NCBI GenBank assembly: GCA_002794775.1
Contig: NBAY01000126.1
Coordinates: 1 to 64,000 of the forward strand
Source of the DNA: Porodaedalea pini
Lineage: Eukaryota > Basidiomycota > Agaricomycetes > Hymenochaetales > Hymenochaetaceae
DNA length: 64,000 bases
Direction of reading: 5' to 3'
Positions 11,237 to 21,192 of the stretch are shown here, one piece after another. Position 1 is the first letter of the stretch. The number at the start of each line of letters is the position of its first letter. Position numbers and translations under genes: made by a program. The notes beneath the pieces were generated by a model. It did not search any database. It saw only the letters and a program-made list of their open reading frames with translations, and had not been told where the DNA came from.

Positions 11237-11892
11237 ACGATAACCTCCTGGTTCGCTTGGGAGGATGACCGACGATGTTGTGACCGTCGGTGATGATGGC
11301 GCACATTGAGTTCTAGGTGCCCACCGAACTCGTTGAGCTTGTTCGTTAGTCGAGTACCAAGCGTGTCTGAGGTCGCTCCACCAGAGGTCGTGGGTGACGT
11401 TCTCGCTGTCAGTTACGATGTACGAAGTGCGGTCAGGGTCAAACCACGACGATGAGGGTAGCGCCCGCTGTTGTTCCTCTGTGAGATCTATTTTGACTAG
11501 ACCGGAGGGGGAACAGGGATGGGTTGCGAGTTGGATACAGGGTTATGCCAACGTTGAATGGGTTCGTCGGCAAGGTTGATGATGAGGCGGTAGGAGCCGA
11601 GCGAGATCACGAACGAGATTGTTGTCGAGGCTTGTACTCGTCTGGTCACCCACATCCATGTCAGGTGCGTGCTCCACCAGAGGCTAATCCGGAGAGCCAG
11701 GGTCGGGAAAGGTTGGTTGGAGTGATTACATAATACACGAACATCCGAAAACGTCCAGGCAGGGTTGAGGGTTGTCGTTTAGGGGGTTTACACATCAGGT
11801 CCTTTGAGGGGAGTGCTCCTCTAGACCGAGTGAGGGTGAGTCGACAGCGACGACGTACGCTGGGGATGAGCCTGGGTGGGGTTCTGCTTTTA
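11237..11892 (-). other. Ty3 5' leader between 5' LTR and gag
   Basis: 656 nt without a credible protein. The first bases after the 5' LTR in element sense are TAAAAGCAGAACCCCACC. This is where a primer-binding site should be, but I cannot match it to a tRNA 3' end and no TGG start is evident. Confidence 0.6.
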
Positions 11893-12316
11893 TGTTAGGC
11901 AGGAGTCCGGGAGACGACTCAGACTGGGCAGGCCTCGGCTGACTGTCGTTTGGGACGTGCTATACTCGAGCGTAGACTCGGGACACGCTTATTCAGGCTA
12001 GGTCATCACGGAGGTAAGAGGATTAATACAAGTCTAAACTAATACAAGGGGGACGAGTCTCACCTAGGTTGTCGCGGAGGTAAGAGGAAAAGCAGAACAA
12101 GGAGTTCATGCGATTCCTGAGACCTTATATAGCGACGACCGTGAGACTATATTACCTAACATTACATAACGCGTGGGAATGGAACGAATGAAGGTCATGT
12201 GAAGGGAGTGTGGGAAGTGATTGGAAAGATGATTAAAGATAATAAGAAAGAGCAGTTAAAAGGAAAGGAAAAGGGAAAGGGGAGATAAAGAAAGGGTGAA
12301 AGTTCGAGTTCTGACA
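11893..12316 (-). repeat. 5' LTR of the Ty3 element
   Basis: Same length (424 bp) as 6041-6464 and about 97.6% identical. Nine of the ten differences I count are transitions and eight fall in former CpG contexts. Confidence 0.95.
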
Positions 12317-12321
12317 TAATG
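12317..12321. repeat. Ty3 target-site duplication TAATG, right copy
   Basis: Exact copy of 6036-6040 directly outside the right LTR. Confidence 0.92.
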
Positions 12322-13532
12322 GTGGAAAGAAGGTCTCGTGGAATAGAGAAGCCTTATCGTCTTTGGTTAAAGTGAATGAACCGTTGGTCATGCGCAGTGC
12401 CCCTATAGGGGAGCGACAATGAGCGGTGCCCAGGTATTGGTTACGCCAGACAGATCGGGCGTCGACTTGTTGAAGGCGAGCACCGAAAAAGGCGTTTTTG
12501 GCCTGAGTGATTTCGATGTCGAGGTGGTTTCGCAACTCAGGCTGAGGGTTTCAACAATGTTCGCGATACAGTTTTGAACACGCTTCAGACCACCAAGCGT
12601 TGGGGCCAAAGTAGGAGCGCGGTTTCCGTTTGTTAAGGAAGAGGGTAGCGAAATTAGAAAAGGAGGTCGTCCAGCGCCTCAGGTGTATGAATGTTGGTTA
12701 ATGAAAATGAAAAGGAATTAGATTCACAGAATTCTGTGACGAACGCAGGCAAATCTTTGGATTGAATCGAACAAAGGGCGGGTTTTAAAGGGGGAGAGAT
12801 GAGGTCCAATTTAAATGAGAAAAGGAGTGGGCAATGATCTGACGAAATGTCAAAAGACTGGTTTGAAATAGAAATGTGGTCCAGAAGATAAGGGGCAAAA
12901 TCGTCTGAAGCGAGGACAAGGTCAATGATGGATTTGGAGTTGTTAGAACGATTGAAATAGGTATGTTGGTCTGGGGGGTTACAAACAATTAGACCGCTGT
13001 CGTTGATCCAGTCAACGAGAGCATTCGACTTCGAAAATTCAGCCGATTGGGCTGGAAAAGACCACAGATCAGAATGCCGGTTGAAATCCCCAAGAAAAAT
13101 ATTAGAGGGGAGGTGACATGTTGGAAAGGGATTCTCGAATTCGTGAAGGCTAGGGGAATTGTAAACGTTCCATATTAAAAGGGGGGATAAGTCACCCCGA
13201 GAGATAGAAATGACGCAAATGTTAGGGGAAGGAAAGTCGGCATCATACAAAGAAACGCAGTGAATAATGCGGGGGTGTACCAGAGTACAACAGCGAGGTT
13301 TGGTTGAAGGAGAAGGTTTGAATATCGTATAAGGGTCGGAATTGCGAACTTGAAAAACTCATGAACCAGACAAGGATGTTTTGGATGGGATTATAGAGGA
13401 AATAGTTGGGATTTCCTGGAAGCAAATAATGTCAGGCATGAAATTCGTAGAAGAAAAGGAACATAAAAGATAATCAAATGTGGGCTCTGAATTGCGAATA
13501 TTAAGAGAAAAGACAGAAATATTGTCAGTCAT
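12322..13532 (-). pseudogene. LINE ORF2, N-terminal part: APE-type endonuclease, broken
   Basis: ORF2 starts with ATG at 13530-13532, five bases after the ORF1 stop. The endonuclease/exonuclease/phosphatase fold is recognisable: SLNIRN near the start, ICFQEIP (catalytic Glu), IFLGDFNRHSDLW (GDFN), SIIDLVLAS (D-x-V) and SSDHCPLLFSF (SDH). An in-frame TGA at 13359-13361 interrupts it; a CGA to TGA change would explain this. The frame then runs to a stop at 12654. A shifted frame (12535-12322) carries the region before RT and is cut by the Ty3 insertion. That frame continues directly into the fragment ending at 6035 when the Ty3 element and one TSD copy are removed. Confidence 0.87.
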
Positions 13533-13537
13533 GAGAA

Positions 13538-15769
13538 TTAAAAGGGGGATCTGTAGTTACGGCGAGCTGGACACTCCGATGATCTGGCACTGTGGTTGCC
13601 CTGGCAGTTAATGCAGTGGGCGAAGTGATCACATTGGAGGTTATTGGACGCCGTGCATGGAGCGCATTTAGCGACATGTACGGTGGTTTGGTGGGGTTCG
13701 GAGCAAATCGCGCAACGCGCTACAGAGCGATGCTTTGATGCAGCATGTCCCAAGCGATGGCAGTTGTCGCATTGGTTGATGGTGGGGTGGGCTTTCATCT
13801 CTTCGAGGCGGTGAATGACTCCGAAGACAGGAACTGATCGATTGTTGTGCAAAAAGAAGTGGTCGAAACAAAGGCGAGAGTTGTCTTTGAGGACGACCGA
13901 GACATTGCAGTAGTCTTGTTGATTGAGACGCTCGATAGAGGACATGAAGCGGGGCGGGAACATGAACTCGTACCCTTCAAATTGCGGTAGGGTAGAGATT
14001 TCGTCAAATAGATCTTTTTCAGAATAAAGAAGGTTAGTGTCCTTGTCAAAGACTGGGACACCAGGTATAACCATCTTGAACTGGGGCGATGGCGTAAATG
14101 CCTTGGCTCCCGAAATGTTAATGATGCGATTAAGTTGGGTCACTAACATGCTGTACTGGGTGTCAAAGTCAGAGCAGATGTTAGTGAATGCGATAAGTAA
14201 ATTGCTGTTAGAAGTGTATTCGACGTTCAAAATGACGAGATGTTTAAAAAGCGGATTGCCTTTAAGGCCGGCGCGAACCGCATTTTTAATGGAAAGAGTG
14301 GACGGGCAAACGGCGAGGTCACCCGGGAGTGAAAAGAAAATTCGTCGAACATTGCGAACTCGAGTGTTGACCAATCCGTTAGATCGGTTGATAGGGACCG
14401 TTGAGATTTCCCCTTGAGGGTTCTGCTCGGTAATGTGGACTACTTTGGTGGGGGTAGTCTTGGGTTTCTTCTGGGCAGCTTTAGCGTATGAGACGGTTGT
14501 GAAACCATCCTGGTCAGTGCCAACGGCCTCCACCGGCGGATAATAGATTTTTGTTTGAGATCCACGAGGGGCGTTATGTTCTGAGTGGGCATAACCGTCG
14601 GGTGTGATAATGGTACCCTCTGAAGTCATACGATATCCGGTACCAGGGATACGGGTCTTAGCAATGGCGGCAGCGTATTCTGTTTTCCCATTTTTAGGTG
14701 TTGGAACACGCTGTTTGGCAATCGGGGCAGGGGGCGGGAACCTGGGGTCGTGGACAAAATGAACCCCGATGGGGTCGGGTAGAATTTTTGTCTGTTTATT
14801 CGTGGTGGTGTTAGTAGATGGCCGAACTGAGGAAACTGAGGTATCCGAAAGCTGTTTTTCGATTATGTTGGTTTTTTCCGAAATAGAGGTTACCATAGCC
14901 GAAATGTGTTGGATGGAATTGGACATGGCATGCATAGTGTCTGTAATTTCTTGATCGCGGATAGTCTGGCTGTTGACATAAATATTCTTGAAAACATGTT
15001 TAAAGGAAGGTGAGTGAATGCGATAGGTAGAATGAAAAGCTTCCAGGCTCTTGTTAGCCGAGTTCTGGAGAGTGGTTTCGTCATCCAGGTTGTTGGAATG
15101 GTTAATCCAGTCAACCAACTTAGAGCCGATGTTGGCGAGGATAGACCCGGCACGAGCAGGATCGTCGTACCAGGGTTTATCGGACGTCCACGTGGGTTGG
15201 GAGATGAGCGTGTTAATCCTGTTGACAGTGTCCTTAGTAAGATCGGCGAATGACAAATTAACCTTCTCGGCGATGGCCGGATCCTCCTGCTCATCGATAT
15301 CGGCCATATTATTGTCGACCTGAGGGGCCTGACTGGGGTGGTCGTCCTGAATGTACATGTCGTCGTCGTCCATAGCATCGTTGTCCACGCGAGTGGGAGG
15401 CGGGAGTGACCTATGTTCCTCCTCGGAATTCGAGCGTTTAAGTGTGTTTTGCGACTCGATATCGGGAGTGGGGGGAAGATCCCCTTGTTTACGAAGTTTG
15501 GCGGCATGTTCGTCCGCCTCGACATCGGGAGACCACTTGGCACGATTCGCTTGAACTTGAACGCATACGTCGTCGTTGTGATTGTAGGTCTTGTCGCGAC
15601 CACAAACGACACATAACTTGGCGGTCCCGCTAACACACTGGCGACTGTGGAAGGGGAGATCCTGATTACACTCCTCACACTTGGTGGGGTCCTTGGGATT
15701 AACAAGGGAACGGAATGACTTTGTCTTGTGAAGAGAAGCTTTTGCTCTGGTCAACATTTTGTTGTCCAT
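13538..15769 (-). CDS. LINE ORF1, gag-like nucleic-acid-binding protein
   Basis: Intact frame of 743 aa from ATG at 15767-15769. The N-terminus has a Cys/His cluster (CEECNQDLPFHSRQC, LCVVCGRDKTYNHNDDVC) that may bind zinc. The middle is acidic and helix-prone. The C-terminus holds zinc-knuckle-like motifs CDNCHRLGHAASKH, CAICSEPHQTTVH and CINCQGNHSARSSEC. The first has His where a CCHC knuckle normally has its last Cys. The architecture matches ORF1 of fungal Tad-type LINEs, where it coats the RNA. It survives intact while ORF2 is broken. Confidence 0.85.
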   Translation of the reverse strand: MDNKMLTRAKASLHKTKSFRSLVNPKDPTKCEECNQDLPFHSRQCVSGTAKLCVVCGRDKTYNHNDDVCVQVQANRAKWSPDVEADEHAAKLRKQGDLPPTPDIESQNTLKRSNSEEEHRSLPPPTRVDNDAMDDDDMYIQDDHPSQAPQVDNNMADIDEQEDPAIAEKVNLSFADLTKDTVNRINTLISQPTWTSDKPWYDDPARAGSILANIGSKLVDWINHSNNLDDETTLQNSANKSLEAFHSTYRIHSPSFKHVFKNIYVNSQTIRDQEITDTMHAMSNSIQHISAMVTSISEKTNIIEKQLSDTSVSSVRPSTNTTTNKQTKILPDPIGVHFVHDPRFPPPAPIAKQRVPTPKNGKTEYAAAIAKTRIPGTGYRMTSEGTIITPDGYAHSEHNAPRGSQTKIYYPPVEAVGTDQDGFTTVSYAKAAQKKPKTTPTKVVHITEQNPQGEISTVPINRSNGLVNTRVRNVRRIFFSLPGDLAVCPSTLSIKNAVRAGLKGNPLFKHLVILNVEYTSNSNLLIAFTNICSDFDTQYSMLVTQLNRIINISGAKAFTPSPQFKMVIPGVPVFDKDTNLLYSEKDLFDEISTLPQFEGYEFMFPPRFMSSIERLNQQDYCNVSVVLKDNSRLCFDHFFLHNNRSVPVFGVIHRLEEMKAHPTINQCDNCHRLGHAASKHRSVARCAICSEPHQTTVHVAKCAPCTASNNLQCDHFAHCINCQGNHSARSSECPARRNYRSPF

Positions 15770-15828
15770 AGCGGAGAGATGAAACGAGGAGGTTGTTGAA
15801 CGATTTTCCCACGATGAATGATGAGAAA

Positions 15829-15839
15829 GTGCAGCTCAT
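15829..15839. repeat. Putative LINE target-site duplication, right copy
   Basis: GTGCAGCTCAT, same as 3296-3306. It marks the 5' end of the LINE, only 80 bp before the start codon of the coatomer gene. Confidence 0.65.
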
Positions 15840-15918
15840 AGCTGCCACGACCGACGCGAGATCGACACTCACAGCGACAACGAATACAATACCAGGGCAC
15901 AGCTGCGGACAGGGGATA

Positions 15919-18900
15919 ATGCTGCTGGACATTAATGTATGCAGCATGTATTTCCAATCTTAGCTGGACGTTGCTCACTGACGTTTGTAGAGAAAGTTGT
16001 TCCAGCGTTCTGACCGTGTCAAGGCTGTCGACTTCCATCCGACAGAGCCATGGCTCTTGACTGGTCTCTACAACGGCAGCGTGAACATCTATAACCACGA
16101 GACGGGCTCGCTCATCAAGACGTTCGAAGTTGCGGAAGTACCTGTGCGTTGCGTACGCTTCATTCCTCGCAAGAACTGGTTCGTCGCGGGCTCGGACGAC
16201 TTCCAGTTGCGCGTATTCAACTACAACACTCACGAAAAGGTCATCGCTTTCGAGGCGCATCCGGATTATATTCGGTGTCTTGCCGTCCACCCGACGCTCA
16301 GTATCGTTCTCACCGGATGCGACGACATGACCATCAAGGCCTGGGATTGGGACAAGCAGTGGAAGTGCATTCGCGTTTTCGAGGGACACACGCACTATAT
16401 TATGAACCTTGTCTTCAATCCGAAGGACACCAATACTTTTGCGAGCTCATGTCTCGACCGCACGGTTAAGCTCTGGTCACTCGGCTCCTCCACGCCTAAT
16501 TTTACCCTTGAAGCTCACGAGAAGGGCGGCGTAAACTACGTTGAGTTCTACCCTGGAGCAGACAAGCCATATCTACTCACCACGGGTGACGACCGTACGA
16601 TCAAGATCTGGGACTATCTTAGCAAGAGCTGCGTGCAGACGATGGAGGGCCATACGAATAACGTATCGTTTGCTATGTTTCATCCAAACCTGCCGCTGAT
16701 TATTAGTGGGAGCGAGGATGGTACCGTTAAGATTTGGAACAGCGGCACGTACCGTCTCGAAAACACACTCAGCTACGCACTCGAGCGTGCTTGGTGTATT
16801 GCTGTGCGTCCGCAGGCAAATGACGTTGCAGTGGGCTTCGATGAGGGTGTCGTCGTCATCAAGCTCGGCCGCGACGAGCCCGCGTTAAGCATGGACCCTT
16901 CTGGTAAACTTGTTTACACGCGCAACACCGATGTACTTTCCGCCAATTTGCAAACGGCCGCAGATGCCGACTCTGCTGAGGGTCAGCGCATCCCAATTTC
17001 TGCACGCGAGATCGGCTCAACGGAGATTTTCGCGACCTCGTTACAACACTCGCCCAACGGCCGCTTTATTACCGTGGTTGGTGACGGCGAGTACATTATT
17101 TACACTGCACTCGCCTGGCGAAACAAGGCCTTTGGGTCTGGTTCTTCATTTGCGTGGGCTGGAGACTCCAATACGTACGCTGTGCTAGAGGGTCGGACAA
17201 AGGTTCGGCTATTCAAAAGCTTCAAGGAACGGGGAGGTGCGGGCCTGAAGGGCGTTGGCTCATGGCCAATTGAGGGGTTGCATGGTGGTACTCTTTTAAG
17301 TGCCCGCTCGAGCGGTTTCGTCGTCTTCTGGGATTGGGAGTCTGGCGAGATCGTTCGACGAATTGACGTCGAGTCCAAAAACGTTCGTTTCATGTTACAC
17401 TATGACTGGGATGGTGGAGCCTGACAATTCTACCTAGATCTCGTGGTCTGGTACAGGAAACCTCGTAGCGATTGCTGCCGATGACTCCTTCTATATCCTT
17501 CGCTTCGATAGGGAGGCCTACAACACAGCTTTAGAGTCCGGTGTTACTATCGGGGACGAGGGTGTTGAGGAAGCCTTCGAAGTCATTGCCGACATATCTG
17601 AGAGGTAATACTCAGACTTTGGTTCTAAGGGCTGAGCAAGTGTGCTGATGTCAGAGCAGTGTGAAAACGTGCAAATGGATAGGCGATTGTTTCATGTATA
17701 CCAATGCAGCAAACCGCCTCAACTACCTTATCGGCAGCGAGACCCAGACTGTGACGCACTTTGACAAGTGAGGGTCACTCACACTATTACTGTGCTTACC
17801 TTGTTCATCATTGATATTATAGCCCGATGTATTTGCTGGGCTACATTCCCGCTCACAACCGCGTCTACTTGGCCGACAAGGACGTCAAAATCTATGGATA
17901 CTCACTTTCGCTGAACTTGATCGAATACCAGTCGGCCATCCTTCGTGATGACATGGACACCGCTGCTGAGATACTCCCATCTATACCCAAAGAGCAGCGG
18001 AACAAAGTTGCACGATTCCTCGAAGCTCGTGGTAAATTTATTTGAGCGTTTCGCCCGTGCCGCACTATCCTAACGCCCATTTGTCTAGATCTGAAGGAGC
18101 TGGCACTCCAGGTCACAACCGACCCAGACCACAAGTTTGACCTTTCCTTGCAACTTGACGACCTTGATGCGGCACTCGAGATCGTGCGCGCATTACCCGA
18201 AACCGAGGCGGAGGTGAAGTGGAAAGCTGTAGGTGACCGTGCGCTGGCTGTATGGCGCTTCGATCTCGCACGTGAATGCTTCGAGAAAGCAAGCGACCTC
18301 AGCGCGCTTATGCTTCTGCTCTTGGCGATCGGCGATAGGGATGGACTAACAAAACTCGCTTCACAGGCTGGTACGCTTTCATGCAGTTGTTGAGCGACTT
18401 CTTTTTTCTGACTGTGGTCTGTTGGTTTACAGAGGCGAAGGGTCAGAACAACCTGGCGTTCGCTAGCAGGCTGCAGCTTGGTGACACGGAGGCTTGTGTC
18501 GATCTACTTGTGAAGACGGAGCGTGCACCTGAAGCAGCCCTCTTCGCACGCACCTACGCACCGAGGTATTATATTTTCATCCCCTGCGAGAGCAGTCATA
18601 GTTGAAACATTATACTCGCATTATTGTAGCTTGGTGCCAAAAGCGGTGGACGCATGGCGTGGCGACCTCGAGTCCGAGAACCGCAAAAAGCTGGCGGCGG
18701 CTATTGCCTCTCCCGCAGAGAACCCGGAGCTGTTTACTGAAGGTTGGGAGGCGGCTCTTGAGCAGGAGACAGCGATCAAGACGCGCGGGTCCGGCGTCAC
18801 AGTGAACGGGCGTAGTCTTGCGCATAGCGGTGAGTCGTCTCCTTGTTTTCGCATGCTATATAGCCCCATCGCTTAATTCTGCATATTCACTCGGCTTATT

Positions 18901-18970
18901 AGTATCTTCTCCGACTGCGCCAGAAGAACCCGAGTCGCCAGAGTCGCTGTCTGACGAGTCGGATCCCTAA
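15919..18970 (+). CDS. SEC27: Coatomer subunit beta' (COPI coat)
   Basis: Nine exons (15919-15936, 15991-17382, 17438-17604, 17660-17767, 17823-18031, 18089-18370, 18433-18565, 18630-18829, 18903-18970) give 858 aa, the usual length for beta'-COP. Exon 1 codes only MLLDIN and joins to RKLFQRSDRVK. Seven WD40 repeats follow (for example KAVDFHPTEPWLLTG, HPDYIRCLAVHPT, DDMTIKAWDWDKQW, SEDGTVKIWN), then the coatomer WD-associated region (WSGTGNLVAIAADDSFYILRF) and the helical C-terminal part (FLEARDLKELALQVTTDPDHKF). It ends in an acidic Ser/Glu/Pro tail. The protein is part of the COPI vesicle coat for Golgi-to-ER traffic and is normally essential. The donor of intron 2 (after AAC, 17383) is atypical (GTTCGT). 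The promoter has been displaced by the LINE at 15828. Confidence 0.96.
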
Positions 18971-19403
18971 TGTATATAATTGCCTGTTATGTCTCTGTCA
19001 TGCGTGTAATTCATGAAGTGTGTAACGGAGGCGACCAGCCTGGCGGATGTGACTTGGGCTATCAATCAGTGCTGGATCTTTTGCGCAGGTGGAGGATCTG
19101 ACAGACTGCTCCTAGTCACCACTCATGCGAAGTAGATGAGTGAGCTAAGGCGGGTAATACTACACTGCATTTATAGTCAGTAGCTTGCAAGTGCTTAGAA
19201 TACAAGATGAACAGGGCCTGGAGATCAGGTATACCAGAAAGAGGAATGAGGATGATAGCAACGGAGTGAACGCGACAAGAGTGAACGAAGGGACGAAATA
19301 GCACATACAACAACGAACAGAAAGCGTATACAATAGATGTGGATGATATACAAAGGCGTGCAAAGACGAATCGAGACTGCGTCGACAGCAAGTCCATCAT
19401 TCA
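18971..19403. other. Intergenic, convergent 3' ends
   Basis: Lies between the coatomer stop and the stop of the minus-strand gene at 19404. Nothing is recognised beyond expected 3' UTRs. Confidence 0.5.
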
Positions 19404-20715
19404 TTAGTAGCGCGGAGAAGTGGCGCCGGACCGCGGCTCATTGAAGTCATGTACCCAACTTTTGTCACTAGAGTCGCTAGAGCCACCGCCGGACGAATCG
19501 CCGGACGAATCACTGGAAGAATCGCTGAGCTCGTCAAAACCGTCCTGTTCGGTGGTATTTCCAACAACAAATGTAAGACCGTCGTGATAATCCTCTTCTG
19601 ATGCGAATACGGGAATAGAATCATACGAGTGCGAGCCGTGGGATAACATATCTTCGTCGTCCGAAAGCACAAAGGTCTCGGAGACCGGCGAGATTAGTTC
19701 GCTGGGCGGGAAGGAGTGAAATTCGGACGTCGGGGATTGTGCACTGACGAAGGAAGCGGACACGTCGGTAACTGTCCTGGACATCAATGGAGCAAATAGA
19801 TCCGGATGAGGTTCTGGCGACAGAGTCTGAGGAAGCGGAGCATCACTCGTAGAGGGGATGGGGAGTTGGACGCGCGGCAACATCAAAGTTGAGACACTGG
19901 TCGACTCGAGCAGATCCGGATGCATTTCCGGCGATGAGGGCACCATCAGGTCACTCTCAGAGGGAGTAGGCAACTGAACACGCGGCGACATTGCAATGGG
20001 CGAGGACGCACGCGATACACTCAGTGAGATATCGCGAGACTTTGGAGACGCTGATGGAAGCGTAGCTGACTCTGAGCCTAGCTCGAACGGCGACAGTGAG
20101 GGTGAGAGCGTCGGCGAACGCGACGTCTGCACACCTGTCCAAGGGTTGGGCTCCGGCACAAGCGGCACAAATGGGATGTCATCTCCGTTGGGCTGTAGCA
20201 ACATATACCGTAAGTTCATTTCCAAAGATTTCATTGAGATAACTAAGCGTACTATATCAATGAGCCCTGGCGCAGCCAAGTCTTCAGTTCCTGGCACATC
20301 CGCATTTTGGCACTCATTTCTGAGTCCTGAAGTTGGTGGAATGGCTGTGGTACTGCTACCATTGTCGGTCGTGGATATATCCAAATCTTTCTTCTCATGT
20401 ATGGACTCAGGCTTATGTGCTGGATTCGCCGTGTTTGTGGAGTGAGGCGGGACAAGCTGCTGTTGCGCATGCTTCACGCCCCTGCGAGCCGTACGCTCCT
20501 CGACACTAGTACTTTCCTGCCCACTCTGCAATGAGTCGGGTTCGTCAGAAAATAAATACTATGGTGACACAAAGCAAAAGCGACCATGATGAATAGCGCG
20601 ACGTTGATCAGTGACGATCCGAGTTTACCTCCGCTACGTAAACGATGGCGACGGCGACGGCGACGATGCCAAAAGCGATGGCACTGATTTTAGCTGCACC
20701 ACGAAGTAGGGACAT
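19404..20715 (-). CDS. Single-pass membrane protein with long disordered Ser/Pro/Asp-rich region
   Basis: Two exons (20715-20629 and 20525-19404) join in phase 0 with GT-AG ends to about 402 aa. Exon 1 codes a 29-residue N-terminus that is almost entirely one hydrophobic helix (AIAFGIVAVAVAIVYVAE). Exon 2 is low-complexity: several near-repeats of the type SPRVQLPTPSESD / PRVQLPIPSTSDA and PEMHPDLLES / PEPHPDLFAP, acidic patches, and a Ser/Asp/Gly run near the C-terminus (SSSDSSGDSSGGGSSDSSDK). No enzyme domain is visible. Small N-terminal anchor plus disordered tail suggests a type II or III membrane-tethered protein of unknown role. I do not recognise a family. Confidence 0.7.
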
Positions 20716-21192
20716 AGTTGAAGAATGAGTAGAGGTATCAGATGCGTCGCGGTCGTGGTTGCAGTGTGTTAAGAGCGAGGACTGCTGGATATGTATGGGA
20801 GTGCCGATCATTCGCCAAATGTTGGACTTGTGCGTTGAAAACCAGTAATTTTATTTGCTGGTATTCTGCCATCACTTCCCCAAAGCGAACATCTAATCCC
20901 CCAGCAGATGTATTATACGGGCTCCCAGAAGCGCATAAATTGGTCTGGTGTCTGAGACTTCTCAGAATCAATGGAAGATCGTACACATTTTTGCAATAAA
21001 CTGTGACTAGGGTATTATGGCTATTGAGTAAAGTTCGTGTAAAGTCCAAAAAGGTCCGCATGCAAAGTGCAATAAAATAGTGCGTAAAACCGAGGGAGCG
21101 GGGGTATGTATATTTACCTGATAAGTCCATTGAAACCAGAAGGGAAAATGGAAGGAAAATGTCCAGGAGGGGGGAAGAGTTCATGGCAGACT
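20716..21192. other. Intergenic, no gene seen
   Basis: About 480 bp between two minus-strand genes. Presumably the promoter of 20715 and the 3' UTR of the lectin gene. Confidence 0.5.

Larger units (their letters stand above)
6041..12316 (-). mobile_element. Ty3-type (chromovirus) LTR retrotransposon, full length, inactivated
   Basis: 6276 bp bounded by two 424-bp LTRs in direct orientation and a perfect 5-bp duplication. Transcription sense is the minus strand, so the 5' LTR is 11893-12316 and the 3' LTR is 6041-6464. Inside are gag (11236-10091) and pol with the order protease, reverse transcriptase, RNase H, integrase, chromodomain. Integrase after RT/RNase H and the C-terminal chromodomain place it in the chromoviruses. 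The LTRs differ at about 10 of 424 positions (roughly 97.6% identical), so the insertion is fairly young. Pol has three in-frame TGA stops and an altered RT active site. It sits inside LINE ORF2, whose frame continues across the insertion point when the element is removed. Confidence 0.95.
3307..15828 (-). mobile_element. Tad-like non-LTR retrotransposon (LINE), split by a Ty3 element
   Basis: On the minus strand the order is a ~59-nt leader, ORF1 (15769-13538, gag-like with zinc knuckles) and ORF2. ORF2 carries an APE-type endonuclease, reverse transcriptase, RNase H and a C-terminal Cys/His motif, as in fungal Tad/I-type LINEs. Removing the inserted Ty3 element (6041-12316) and one TAATG copy leaves about 6.24 kb. 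ORF1 is intact. ORF2 has several frameshifts and at least one stop, so the copy is dead. Borders are set by the matching 11-mer at 3296-3306 and 15829-15839. The 3' end shows no long poly-A. The insertion landed between an alpha/beta hydrolase and the coatomer beta' gene. Confidence 0.85.

Noticed and set aside
8145..11304. Numerous 60-150-codon plus-strand frames across the Ty3 element
   Set aside because: They overlap clear gag and pol domains on the minus strand and contain no domains of their own.
6041..12316. Classical RIP as the cause of Ty3 damage
   Set aside because: The visible changes follow CpG context rather than CpA, and damage is light (LTRs ~97.6% identical). CpG deamination explains it better.
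14890..15705. 271-codon minus-strand frame inside LINE ORF1
   Set aside because: It is a shifted frame under the intact 743-aa ORF1, Ser/Thr/Pro/Arg-rich without motifs.
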